This document shows positions 6,872 to 14,717 of a DNA stretch of 25,095 nt, piece after piece. A model generated the notes under the pieces. It saw only the letters and a list, made by a program, of their open reading frames with translations. It was not told where the DNA came from and ran no database searches. The stretch is taken from NCBI GenBank assembly GCA_016788805.1, contig JAEUSE010000001.1:1-25095 (forward strand). The letters run 5' to 3'. Position 1 is the first letter of the stretch, and every line of letters begins with the position of its first letter. Source of the stretch: Candidatus Doudnabacteria bacterium (GTDB taxonomy: Bacteria; Patescibacteriota; Doudnabacteria; UBA920). The position numbers and the translations under genes were made by a program.

Positions 6872-8007
6872 GGATTAGTTATTCCCAAAACAAAGAAGAC
6901 ATTATCTTGCAAGGCTTTTTCCCTGATATTAAAAACGGTTTTTATGTAGACGTTGGTGCGAATCATCCAGTCGACCTGTCAGTTACAAAACTTTTTTATG
7001 AAAAAGGCTGGCGGGGGATAAACGTAGAACCGAATGCATACCTATATGGCAAGATTGTTGCCGATAGAAACAGGGATGTAAACCTGAATATTGGCATAGC
7101 AGATAAGGCGACCATGCTTACTTTGCGTGAATACCCTGAAGGGGATGGGCTATCAACTTTTCAGCCGGAGTCACAAAAAGCCTATGAAAATAAAACCAGT
7201 GAGTATCATAAATTCACAGAAAAGCATGTTGATAGAAAAGTTGCAGTTCGCCCGCTTAAAGACGTACTTGCTGAATATGCTGAGAATAAAACAATCAACT
7301 TCATGAGCATAGACGTTGAGGGTTTTGAGTATCAGGTCATTAGGGGCAATGACTGGGAAAAATTTAGGCCGCAAGTTATCTGCATTGAGGCAAATCACAT
7401 CGTTCAAGACTGGCGCCCACTTTTGCTTGAGGCTCATTATAAGCTGGCTTTTTTTGATGGCTTAAATAATTATTATGTTGCAGACGAGTGTTCGGAACTT
7501 GCCGAAAATTTCTCGTATGTCAAAGCGGTGCTCATTGATGGGCCGATAACTCCGAAGCCTGTTGCTGACGAAATCGAAAGTTTTCGTTTGAGAGAGTTAG
7601 CGCTTGAAGAAAAACTGGCGCGGAGAACAGCCCTTAATCAGAATCTGAGCAATGAAATTAGAAGGCTAAACACCCACATCGCAGAGCAGGAAAGGCTCAA
7701 GATGAGTGTTAAGCACTTGATAGTCGTTATACATAAGATAGTACTGCTCAACATTGAGAAGCTGAATAGGCAGGCCAAGAGACCCTTGCCAAAGATTCCA
7801 CAAAGCCTCTCTGCCGTGCTAGCAGTTACAGAACGAGAGAAGCAGTTGCATTTGTATGATGTTAGTGTTTATTACGACTATGCTCCAAAGAATCGAATCT
7901 TGTACAAAATAACACTCAACACATACATGGCGTCTTTACGAGTCATCTATGCGGCCGCCAAGATACTATACAAAGGCCTGCGCTTGATTCGGAGGGTTGT
8001 AAGATGA
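6868..8007 (+). CDS. FkbM-family methyltransferase with C-terminal coiled coil
   Basis: The 379-residue protein starts within the wzt stop (ATGA overlap). Residues 1-210 match FkbM methyltransferases: YSQNKEDIIL near the start, SAM-binding YVDVGANHPVDLS (about 28-40), acidic EPN after the second strand, and FMSIDVEGFEYQVIRGNDW (about 144-162). FkbM enzymes O-methylate sugars and other hydroxyls using S-adenosylmethionine. Residues about 232-280 are charged and heptad-like (EKLARRTALNQNLSNEIRRL), predicting a coiled coil, and the tail ends in a basic amphipathic stretch that could lie on the membrane. The extension makes it longer than typical FkbM proteins (about 230-280 aa). Pairing a methyltransferase with a coiled coil next to wzt recalls the WbdD chain-length regulator of E. 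coli O9a, though this protein has no kinase domain. Confidence 0.85.
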   Translation: MRISYSQNKEDIILQGFFPDIKNGFYVDVGANHPVDLSVTKLFYEKGWRGINVEPNAYLYGKIVADRNRDVNLNIGIADKATMLTLREYPEGDGLSTFQPESQKAYENKTSEYHKFTEKHVDRKVAVRPLKDVLAEYAENKTINFMSIDVEGFEYQVIRGNDWEKFRPQVICIEANHIVQDWRPLLLEAHYKLAFFDGLNNYYVADECSELAENFSYVKAVLIDGPITPKPVADEIESFRLRELALEEKLARRTALNQNLSNEIRRLNTHIAEQERLKMSVKHLIVVIHKIVLLNIEKLNRQAKRPLPKIPQSLSAVLAVTEREKQLHLYDVSVYYDYAPKNRILYKITLNTYMASLRVIYAAAKILYKGLRLIRRVVR

Positions 8008-10397
8008 AAAAGGCGCTTCTAATCGATGGACAAGTCTTTCAGAGTGCTGCCTGGCATCGAGGTATGGGAAAGTATTCCCTAGCACTGCTACAGTATCTCC
8101 TACAAAACCGTAACTACTCATATAGCAAAACCATGATCATCTTTAATAGCTCATTGCCGCTAGAAGAAGAAGCGATAATTGCCATAAAAAATGCATTACC
8201 GGACGCCAACCAAATATTTCTTGACTTGAAAATTCCAAATGACCCGGCAAAGGTGGATATTCCATTGATGCAGACAGAGAATCGGGAGATATTAGAAAAG
8301 AATATTTCAAGTAAACTTGGGGTAACCGAATACGATTTTTTAATACTAGCACTTTTTATAGATCAAGTTTGTTCCGTATTTCCGAAAACGTCTCATACGA
8401 ATCTACTCGTTTTTTATGATTTAATCCCACTGCAATACATTGAGAGATATAAGGGCTTGTCTGCTTTTCCAAACTATCTAAAGCGTTTTACCGAACTATT
8501 CAAGGCAGATGTGTTGTGGGCGATATCACAAACCGTTGCGGACGATTTGGTGATAAACCTAGGGATTTCTGCGAGTAAGGTTGTTAACATTGACGGTGCG
8601 CCAATTCAGAGAAAAGATATTACGAATAAAAAACCTAAACTCAAACTCCCCGAAAGATACCTGCTCATGCCATCTGGTAACGAGCTGAGAAAAAATAATT
8701 TGCGTGCAGTACAGGGCTTTGAACAATACCGAAGAAAAACCGGTGATGATATCAAGTTGGTGCTTAGTTCTTACTTTGACGAGGGTACGAAGAGTCAGCT
8801 AATGGCCGAATCAGACAGCATCATCTTTAGCGGCAACGTATCTGAGGCAGAGTTGGCTTGGATGTATCAGCATGCGGAAGCACTTCTTTTTGTGCCCGAG
8901 TATGAGGGGCTAGGATTACCAATACTCGAAGCAGTTGAAGTGAATCTTCCTATTATTTGCTCCAATATCGGAGTATTTAATGAAATAGCAACGGACGCGT
9001 TCTTTTACTGTGACTACCTTGATTCTAGCTCTATATGCACGGCAATCGAGACAGCACTCTCGGCAGATGATGAAGCTCTATTGATTAAACTTTCTGAGTA
9101 CAAAGCCATATTGCAACGCTACAGTTGGCCTCAAACCGCTCAAAAAGCACTGGCATCTTTGAGTAGAAGGGCAACAAAAAAAACTAGCAACAATCGAATG
9201 AAGCTTGCCGTGCTAGGACCTAATCCCGCTGGATATTCTGCAATCGGAAAGCTAGTTGTACAGATGCACCCAAGTCTCAGTGAGCACTTTGACATTGATT
9301 ATTATCTCGAAAGCGCCAAGACAAGTCACTCGCTACCGCGGGTTGAATACCTGTCTTCTATAGCAAATGTTTGCGATGCATCGATGTTTACCAAAAAGAC
9401 TTATAAAAAGTATGATGCGGTCCTATACCACATTGGCAACAGTGAGTTTCACGTCGAGACAATACGGAGCGGGCTATATCTACCTGGACATGCAATTATT
9501 CATGATACTCATCTGGGTAATATTTTCGAGGGAGAGTTATTGGCTCACAACTATATCTCGAAACAGCGATATGAACAGGAAACCATACTTGGCAACGATA
9601 TAGATGGCCGCGGAGCAAGCTTTTTGTGCTCCCTAGTTAGTAGGCAGATTAGTCTGATTGCACATTCAGGGTACGCAACGGATGTAATTCGTACGCAAAT
9701 TATCAATCATCGTGCACAGGTGGCACAGGCAAGCTTACCGGTTCCCGCACCCAAAAGGCTTACATTGAAGAAGCAAGACGAAAAATTCACGATAGGCTTT
9801 GCTGGTATAATTCATCCCGCAAAGGGACTACATGTAATTGAAAGAATTGCACAAGATGATACGTTCTCAAGCTGTAACATTCATATTTTTGGTATGTCGC
9901 TCGTACCTAACGAAACCCTTGATCGATTAAGAGCATATCCTAATGTAACGGTAGACATCAACGTAACTGATTTTGAATTTCAAATGATGCTCAGGCGTCT
10001 CGATGTTCTTGTAAATTACAGAAAAGAATATAGAGGTGAAGCGTCTGCAGCGACGCTAGAAGCGATGCGATTTGGGGTTATACCTATCGTAACAAAAATT
10101 GGCTGGTACGATGAACTCCCTGATACAGTTGCACTAAAGGCAGGCACTGAAGATGAGGTTATTGAGCGTATCCTTGAATATATCAGAACTAGTTTCCCGG
10201 ATAGACAGAAACGAGCAAATGCCGCAAGGGCATACGTAGAAGAGCAACACAGCTATGAAGAGTATGCTAAGAACCTACACGAGCTTATTAGTGGCAAAAA
10301 TAACGGTACGTTAAATAGTGTAATCGCAAAAGCGATTAAATCAGGTATATCGAAGAAGAAATTATTGAAAATAATCTCTGATCTTAATAGCGCATAA
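8004..10397 (+). CDS. Double-domain GT4 glycosyltransferase, 797 aa
   Basis: The start overlaps the FkbM stop (ATGA) and has GGAGG about 8 bases upstream. The protein contains two complete GT-B units. Unit one (residues 1-395) has the glycine-containing HRGMGKYSLAL loop near the start, LMPSGNELRKNN (about 221-232) and EYEGLGLPILE with E301 and E309. Unit two begins at about M399 (MKLAVLGPNPAGYSAIGK), and has GFAGIIHPAKGLHVIE in the donor half and YRGEASAATLE with E679 and E686, spaced one residue shorter than the usual E-x7-E. Such tandem enzymes can make two different linkages in turn, as in polymannan or rhamnan synthases. It is the last gene of the wzm operon. No membrane segment is seen. 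Its unit two is more diverged and could have an altered or lost activity. Confidence 0.85.
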   Translation: MKKALLIDGQVFQSAAWHRGMGKYSLALLQYLLQNRNYSYSKTMIIFNSSLPLEEEAIIAIKNALPDANQIFLDLKIPNDPAKVDIPLMQTENREILEKNISSKLGVTEYDFLILALFIDQVCSVFPKTSHTNLLVFYDLIPLQYIERYKGLSAFPNYLKRFTELFKADVLWAISQTVADDLVINLGISASKVVNIDGAPIQRKDITNKKPKLKLPERYLLMPSGNELRKNNLRAVQGFEQYRRKTGDDIKLVLSSYFDEGTKSQLMAESDSIIFSGNVSEAELAWMYQHAEALLFVPEYEGLGLPILEAVEVNLPIICSNIGVFNEIATDAFFYCDYLDSSSICTAIETALSADDEALLIKLSEYKAILQRYSWPQTAQKALASLSRRATKKTSNNRMKLAVLGPNPAGYSAIGKLVVQMHPSLSEHFDIDYYLESAKTSHSLPRVEYLSSIANVCDASMFTKKTYKKYDAVLYHIGNSEFHVETIRSGLYLPGHAIIHDTHLGNIFEGELLAHNYISKQRYEQETILGNDIDGRGASFLCSLVSRQISLIAHSGYATDVIRTQIINHRAQVAQASLPVPAPKRLTLKKQDEKFTIGFAGIIHPAKGLHVIERIAQDDTFSSCNIHIFGMSLVPNETLDRLRAYPNVTVDINVTDFEFQMMLRRLDVLVNYRKEYRGEASAATLEAMRFGVIPIVTKIGWYDELPDTVALKAGTEDEVIERILEYIRTSFPDRQKRANAARAYVEEQHSYEEYAKNLHELISGKNNGTLNSVIAKAIKSGISKKKLLKIISDLNSA

Positions 10398-10431
10398 GAA
10401 ATAGCAACAAGCGTTACATTAGTGCGTACAT

Positions 10432-10454
10432 TATCAGTGCCTATGGCACTGATA
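10432..10454. terminator. Perfect 10-bp inverted repeat at convergent gene ends
   Basis: TATCAGTGCC (10432-10441) and GGCACTGATA (10445-10454) form a 10-bp stem with a 3-base loop. It covers the stop codon and last codons of the minus-strand hydrolase gene and lies 35 bases past the stop of the plus-strand glycosyltransferase. Position suggests a bidirectional terminator or 3'-end stabiliser. Neither strand has a U-run after the stem, so classical intrinsic termination is uncertain. Confidence 0.4.
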
Positions 10455-12180
10455 CATCGAGCCAAACGAGTCCGCCCATATTCCACATAGTGGATCCTTC
10501 GAGTATCGGCTGAAAGAATTGCCGATACGTACCACTAGCTTGTGCTTGGGCAACGCTAAACGCGAAACTAAACTCTGCGATCTGACCGGGCAAAGCGACA
10601 TGTTGGTTCGCGGCAAGCGTAACACCGTCTGCTTCATAGACACGCGAGAAAGTGCCAGATGCACGGTTGTTGGTAGGCCAAGAAGCACTAAGTGGACTCG
10701 CATTGTTTATGGGATTAGCTGTGGCAAGATGAACGGGGTAAGTTTTGCTGATTAATGCGCTCGTATCATCATACCAGGGCAGAGTGCCACTATTTGAGAA
10801 TCGGAAGAATGAAGTAGTTGATTGCCCCTTTTGGACTATGGGGTAAATGCTTTGGCCAGCAAATGTAGCTGCGAAGGTTACAGGCTTTACTGTTATTGCA
10901 GTCCAGGCTACGCCGCCCATATTCCACATTGCGGAACCTTCCAGGACGGGTTGGAAGTACTCTCGATATGTACCGACGGGCGCGTTTGCAGTAAGAGTAA
11001 AATCGAATTGTACGATTTGCCCTGGTTGAGCAATGTGCTGATTTGGTGCCAATGTTACGCCATCGGCTTCATAGACATGCGCAAACGTACCTGTCGCACG
11101 ATTATTGGCCGGCCAGCCACTACTGAACTGACTGGCGGTGTTTATGGGCTGAGTTGTAGCCAAGTGAACAGGATATGTTTGGTACTGGGGGGCACTCACG
11201 TCGTCATACCAAGGAAGATTACCTGCATTTGAATAGCGCAATGACGATAGTGTTGAGCGTCCAGATACGATGGTCGGATATGCGCTCTGCCCGGCATATG
11301 TTGCTGCGAATTTGCGTGATGTTACACCGAACCAGTCGTTGAAATAAACCCAAAAATTACGGTTTCCATACGCGCTACATCCATCATCCTGGCCGCCATA
11401 GAGGTTGCTTAGCGCCATTGCGTTCGGTTGGTAAGGTGTGTAGTTATATAATGCGGCGGTACCCTGTGTTTCGATATACACAGGGCTACTACCACAGGAA
11501 GAGGGGACATCCCATTGGATATTACGCGTCACACCAGCTTTAAAGTTATAACTATCAGGGTAGGTAACATATCGACGCATTTGTTTAGCAGCGCTAGTTA
11601 CTTGATTGTAAAAGCCGTAATAGCTCGTATCGCAGTTAGCGGAACCGCCTACACCACTATCTGGGCAAGCATAACCCATCGCTCTATTATATTGCCAAGT
11701 TGCTGACCATGGGTCTGTGACGAGTGCTGTTTCTTTTTGTAGCATTACAAGTAACACTTGAGGGTTAATGCTATAAAGTTGCCCGGCATCCCAAATTATT
11801 TGTGCAGCACTTTTACCTCCATTTACCACCACGGGACTACCGTCAGCATTAAAACGCCCGATGTTATTTTCATGGGTAGTTGGGTTCTCGTTATATTCCT
11901 TCAGGCAAGTGTAGGGCGGTTGGTTATACACGCCACCCAACCAAAAAAATGCTTGATGGTTACGATCGCAGGTAGGTACTTTTGCATTCAAGAAATCTTG
12001 AATCTGCTGTGGCGTCATCGTGTCTTTATTGAAGAATATTGAATCGTCAATTATGTGGCCAGCTTTCCAGTCTGCCGCGGTGATTGCGCTAGCATTTGAC
12101 GGTAGGTACGACACCGCCAAAGCCAGGCAGAGAGAGCTGACTAGAGAGATGTAGACTACGGCCCGTCGCGTCTGTTTCAT
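10441..12180 (-). CDS. Secreted lytic-transglycosylase/glucosaminidase-like surface protein with two Ig-like repeats
   Basis: The 579-residue protein has a Sec signal peptide (basic start, hydrophobic residues 8-25, probable cleavage after SNASA near 32). Residues about 35-290 resemble a secreted family common in Actinobacteria and Saccharibacteria: an N-terminal FFN..TMTPQQIQDFLN motif, SINPQVLLVMLQKETAL with E150 as the likely catalytic acid of a lysozyme-like fold, YNYTPYQPNA, and a NRNFWVYFNDWFG close. Several cysteines here suggest disulfides outside the cell. Residues 291-433 and 436-579 are two homologous repeats, each starting FAAT.AGQS and ending in an EGS.MWNMGG..W motif, like NBR1-type Ig domains. 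The predicted role is cleaving or binding peptidoglycan, its own or a host's. It overlaps the upstream membrane-protein gene by ATGA. No sortase or transmembrane anchor is visible. Confidence 0.72.
   Translation of the reverse strand: MKQTRRAVVYISLVSSLCLALAVSYLPSNASAITAADWKAGHIIDDSIFFNKDTMTPQQIQDFLNAKVPTCDRNHQAFFWLGGVYNQPPYTCLKEYNENPTTHENNIGRFNADGSPVVVNGGKSAAQIIWDAGQLYSINPQVLLVMLQKETALVTDPWSATWQYNRAMGYACPDSGVGGSANCDTSYYGFYNQVTSAAKQMRRYVTYPDSYNFKAGVTRNIQWDVPSSCGSSPVYIETQGTAALYNYTPYQPNAMALSNLYGGQDDGCSAYGNRNFWVYFNDWFGVTSRKFAATYAGQSAYPTIVSGRSTLSSLRYSNAGNLPWYDDVSAPQYQTYPVHLATTQPINTASQFSSGWPANNRATGTFAHVYEADGVTLAPNQHIAQPGQIVQFDFTLTANAPVGTYREYFQPVLEGSAMWNMGGVAWTAITVKPVTFAATFAGQSIYPIVQKGQSTTSFFRFSNSGTLPWYDDTSALISKTYPVHLATANPINNASPLSASWPTNNRASGTFSRVYEADGVTLAANQHVALPGQIAEFSFAFSVAQAQASGTYRQFFQPILEGSTMWNMGGLVWLDVSVP
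10444..11310 (-). repeat. Two tandem 145-residue coding repeats (Ig-like)
   Basis: Within the secreted protein, residues 291-433 and 436-579 align over their whole length with a 145-residue period. Shared blocks include LPWYDD, TYPVHLAT, NRA.GTF, VYEADGVTLA.NQH, and GTYR..FQP.LEGS.MWNMGG. Conservation is visible at DNA level too, pointing to an internal duplication. Confidence 0.85.
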
Positions 12181-12740
12181 TTACGGACCTCGACCTTTTG
12201 GCTATCAGAGCCAGTTGCCGTATCATTCTTTGCCGTCAGCATAATCGTGTAGTTTCCGGCAGGTATATCAGAAATAGGTATATCAAGGCTACAGCTATAG
12301 TACGTCTCAAGATTTTTAATACTGGAAGTGAAATCTTTGTTGTAGTTTGACCCGCTCAGGTTGATGGTACAGTTACCACTCTGAATGCTAACGATTGCAC
12401 GCACAACAATAGGACCGCCTGTTTCGTCTTGAGCCGCTGCTGAAAGGGACACCTGTGCCGTATTGCTAGTTGAGGATGAATCTTGGTTGTTCTGCTGCGC
12501 TTGATTCTTTATCTGATCAGCTAGCCCCGTCTCATTACTGCTGGGTGGATTGTAGTTAACGTCAGTATCACTTGTCGTTTTAGCCGGGCTAGCCGGAGCA
12601 GAAGGAGAAAGTGCTATAAAGTTAGTCACGTGCGTTTTTTCGAGTACTACAAGCAAAAGTCCGATTGTCAAGACGGCAGCAAGTGAGATTAAAACTACTT
12701 TACGTGTATTTCTTTTTTTGTGTGAGAGCTGTTTGACCAT
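12177..12740 (-). CDS. Membrane-anchored extracellular protein of unknown function, 187 aa
   Basis: The start at ATG 12740 (MVKQLSHKK) has AAGGA about 7 bases upstream; an in-frame ATG at 12761 lies before this site and is less likely. A basic N-terminus is followed by one transmembrane helix (about residues 14-34). A Ser/Thr/Pro/Asn/Gln-rich linker (about 40-100) leads to a small beta-rich domain (about 105-187) with two cysteines (SGNCTI and YYSCSLD) positioned to form a disulfide, and an AGNYTIMLTAKN strand typical of Ig-like folds. Topology should be inside-N, outside-C. I cannot name the family. It is translationally coupled (ATGA) to the secreted hydrolase gene, suggesting that the two act together at the cell surface, for instance as anchor and enzyme. 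Confidence 0.7.
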   Translation of the reverse strand: MVKQLSHKKRNTRKVVLISLAAVLTIGLLLVVLEKTHVTNFIALSPSAPASPAKTTSDTDVNYNPPSSNETGLADQIKNQAQQNNQDSSSTSNTAQVSLSAAAQDETGGPIVVRAIVSIQSGNCTINLSGSNYNKDFTSSIKNLETYYSCSLDIPISDIPAGNYTIMLTAKNDTATGSDSQKVEVRK

Positions 12741-12769
12741 GTTTGTTTCCTTGCAAGGCATGTAAGGTT

Positions 12770-12799
12770 ATTTTAACATGCATGTGCTTAAAAAATCAA
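12770..12799 (-). promoter_or_regulatory. Promoter of the surface-protein operon
   Basis: Minus strand TTGATT (12799-12794), 18-bp spacer and TAAAAT (12775-12770). Transcription would start near 12763, giving a leader of about 23 bases that carries AAGGA, so unlike several other promoters here it is not leaderless. The spacer contains the 10-bp palindrome ACATGCATGT (12776-12785), which could be an operator. Confidence 0.5.
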
Positions 12800-12860
12800 G
12801 TCGCCACCCCTCGTCGCAACGCAGCAATATTCTTTGCAAATGCCAATGTGCTCATTCGAG

Positions 12861-14600
12861 TTATTTTGTCTGTGGGAATGGTTGTAGCCGCTCGCGAACA
12901 TCATAATCATATATCCAGATTTTTATGACATCACCAGTTCTAATACCGGCTGCCTCAGTGCGGCTCGCCGGCTCGCCATATATCTTCACCAAGTCTTGAT
13001 CAGAACAAGACCAGTAACCATAGTTTAAGCCGCCTCTGTCGATGATCAGCGCTGTTTTTATGCCCTTTTGAGGACGATACCAATCTTCTCGCGAATCAAA
13101 TGGCACTGGTTTATTACAGTTTATCTGAGGCGTGTAGCTAATACGATTACTTGACCAAAAGCGTATAGGTGGTCCATACCAAAAATCTGTAACAATTGTA
13201 TCAACTTTATTCGCAGTCAAATAACCAATAATCTGGTTAATCGATGTTTTTGAGGGAACCGGCTTTATTTGATTCTGTACTTTGTATGCAGAACTGACGG
13301 TAGGATAATAGGTGATGATGCCGACGACTAGAACTAAACAAAGCAGTGCCACATATCTCTGCTGACTATAATACTGTCTTAATGCCCATACGAAGCCGAC
13401 GATGGCAATAAGTGGTAATAGAGTCAGGTATCTAGTGTTCATGAAGTCAATAATCTGCCCATTTCCCATATCGGCGACCGCATACCCTGAGAGGACGTAT
13501 TCGGCCAGGATGACGAAATAGCTAACTGCCAACGTCGTAAGAATGAAATTATTTTCTTCAGTAATATTCTCCTTTGCTTTGTAGCGTCTATTCGTTCTAG
13601 CCAATATTAAGATGAGCCCAATGACACCTAGTACGAGAATCATGAGATTGATGAATGCCAACAAGCTGTTGACGCCTATCTGTAGGCCAAATATTGAACC
13701 GCCCTGTAGTTCCATCAATTGTCTGAAAGTTACTTGCATTGAAGGCCAAAAATGCTCGTAGGGGAGCACGGTAGGCTTATTAAGAAAGGCATAATCAAAG
13801 TAAATCGAATGGGAGTAGGCCAATATCCATTTGATGATTTTTGCACCAATTACGACGGTTAAGATTAACGCAACAACTCGTAACATGCCCAGTGTAAATT
13901 TATGACTCTGAAACCAATACCAAACAATCACGGCTAAGATTGGCACGAGTATCGAATATATAAAGAAACTATCGCCAGCCAGCAGAAGACAAAACAATAT
14001 ACTACCAACAAGACCCCAGTAGACTTTCCTGCGAGATATGCTTTCGCTCTTTAGCAAATCGCGGATAATAAAAATAAACCACAACGACAGCGGAAATCCG
14101 ATATTCCTAAACGTAGTATTACCTATGCCAATGTTAAACGTAACCGAGGCAAACATAAGAGAGGAAAGCAGTAATATTATTGGTATCTCGTATTCTCTTC
14201 CGAAAAGTTTTATTAACAAAAATGCCCACGCTAGAATGGTGGTAAGTACGAGAAAAATGTTTAGGAAAGTGAAGCTCTTGTAGCGATATGGAAGATGACC
14301 TTGAACGTACAATACGGGTATCATTAAAATATTTGCATGAGACCCGGGAAGTGCAACGGTGTTACCCTCTACACCATGGCTGAATTGATGGGTAGCGATA
14401 AGGGCATCTGAATTAGTAGAAAAATAGTTGCTTGTATTGAACGCTGCATACACCGTCGTTAACAATAAAACTATCACAGACAACGCGAGGGCGGTTTTGT
14501 ATAAAATAGAGTTACGATTGCTGAATAGTCGTGACGCTTGATTAAGAATGAGCGGTAAGTTACGGTACTGTCTTTTAAAGATTTGATGTAGTATATTCAT
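12861..14600 (-). CDS. Polytopic membrane protein, possible GT-C-type glycosyltransferase
   Basis: The 579-residue protein has roughly 11 hydrophobic helices between residues 35 and 445 and a soluble C-terminal part of about 125 residues. After the first helix comes an extracytoplasmic loop with FSTNSDALIA; an acidic pair in the first outer loop is a hallmark of GT-C enzymes that use lipid-phosphate sugars, so a role in glycosylating surface polymer or protein is plausible but unproven. The C-terminal part contains GEPASR and ends near IWIYDYD, shared with the neighbouring gene at 14718-16340, suggesting paralogues. The start is ATG 14600, with TATAAT ending 10 bases upstream. About 120 bases separate its stop (12861) from the next gene's start, with a promoter between, so it is probably its own transcript. 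Confidence 0.65.
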   Translation of the reverse strand: MNILHQIFKRQYRNLPLILNQASRLFSNRNSILYKTALALSVIVLLLTTVYAAFNTSNYFSTNSDALIATHQFSHGVEGNTVALPGSHANILMIPVLYVQGHLPYRYKSFTFLNIFLVLTTILAWAFLLIKLFGREYEIPIILLLSSLMFASVTFNIGIGNTTFRNIGFPLSLWFIFIIRDLLKSESISRRKVYWGLVGSILFCLLLAGDSFFIYSILVPILAVIVWYWFQSHKFTLGMLRVVALILTVVIGAKIIKWILAYSHSIYFDYAFLNKPTVLPYEHFWPSMQVTFRQLMELQGGSIFGLQIGVNSLLAFINLMILVLGVIGLILILARTNRRYKAKENITEENNFILTTLAVSYFVILAEYVLSGYAVADMGNGQIIDFMNTRYLTLLPLIAIVGFVWALRQYYSQQRYVALLCLVLVVGIITYYPTVSSAYKVQNQIKPVPSKTSINQIIGYLTANKVDTIVTDFWYGPPIRFWSSNRISYTPQINCNKPVPFDSREDWYRPQKGIKTALIIDRGGLNYGYWSCSDQDLVKIYGEPASRTEAAGIRTGDVIKIWIYDYDVRERLQPFPQTK

Positions 14601-14610
14601 GTATTAGGTA

Positions 14611-14616
14611 ATTATA
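14611..14616 (-). promoter_or_regulatory. -10 box for the polytopic protein at 14600
   Basis: Minus strand TATAAT ends 10 bases before ATG 14600; the overlapping TGCTATATAAT context gives an alternative extended -10. The leader would be very short and lacks a Shine-Dalgarno sequence. No clear -35. Confidence 0.45.
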
Positions 14617-14717
14617 TAGCAAATTAGGCAGGTCCAACACTAACCGTTTCTTGCTCGATAAGGTATGACTGTGATGGCATAGGCTTTTTGGACACGGAGA
14701 AATTGAACGATGACTTG

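Noticed and set aside
10822..11232. 136-residue plus-strand reading frame
   Set aside because: It lies antisense to the secreted hydrolase repeats, has no promoter or ribosome site and reads like a shadow frame.
12795..12830. GTCGC repeated twice near a T-rich stretch, considered as terminator or repeat
   Set aside because: The two copies are direct, not inverted, so no hairpin forms; it is too short to be a meaningful repeat.
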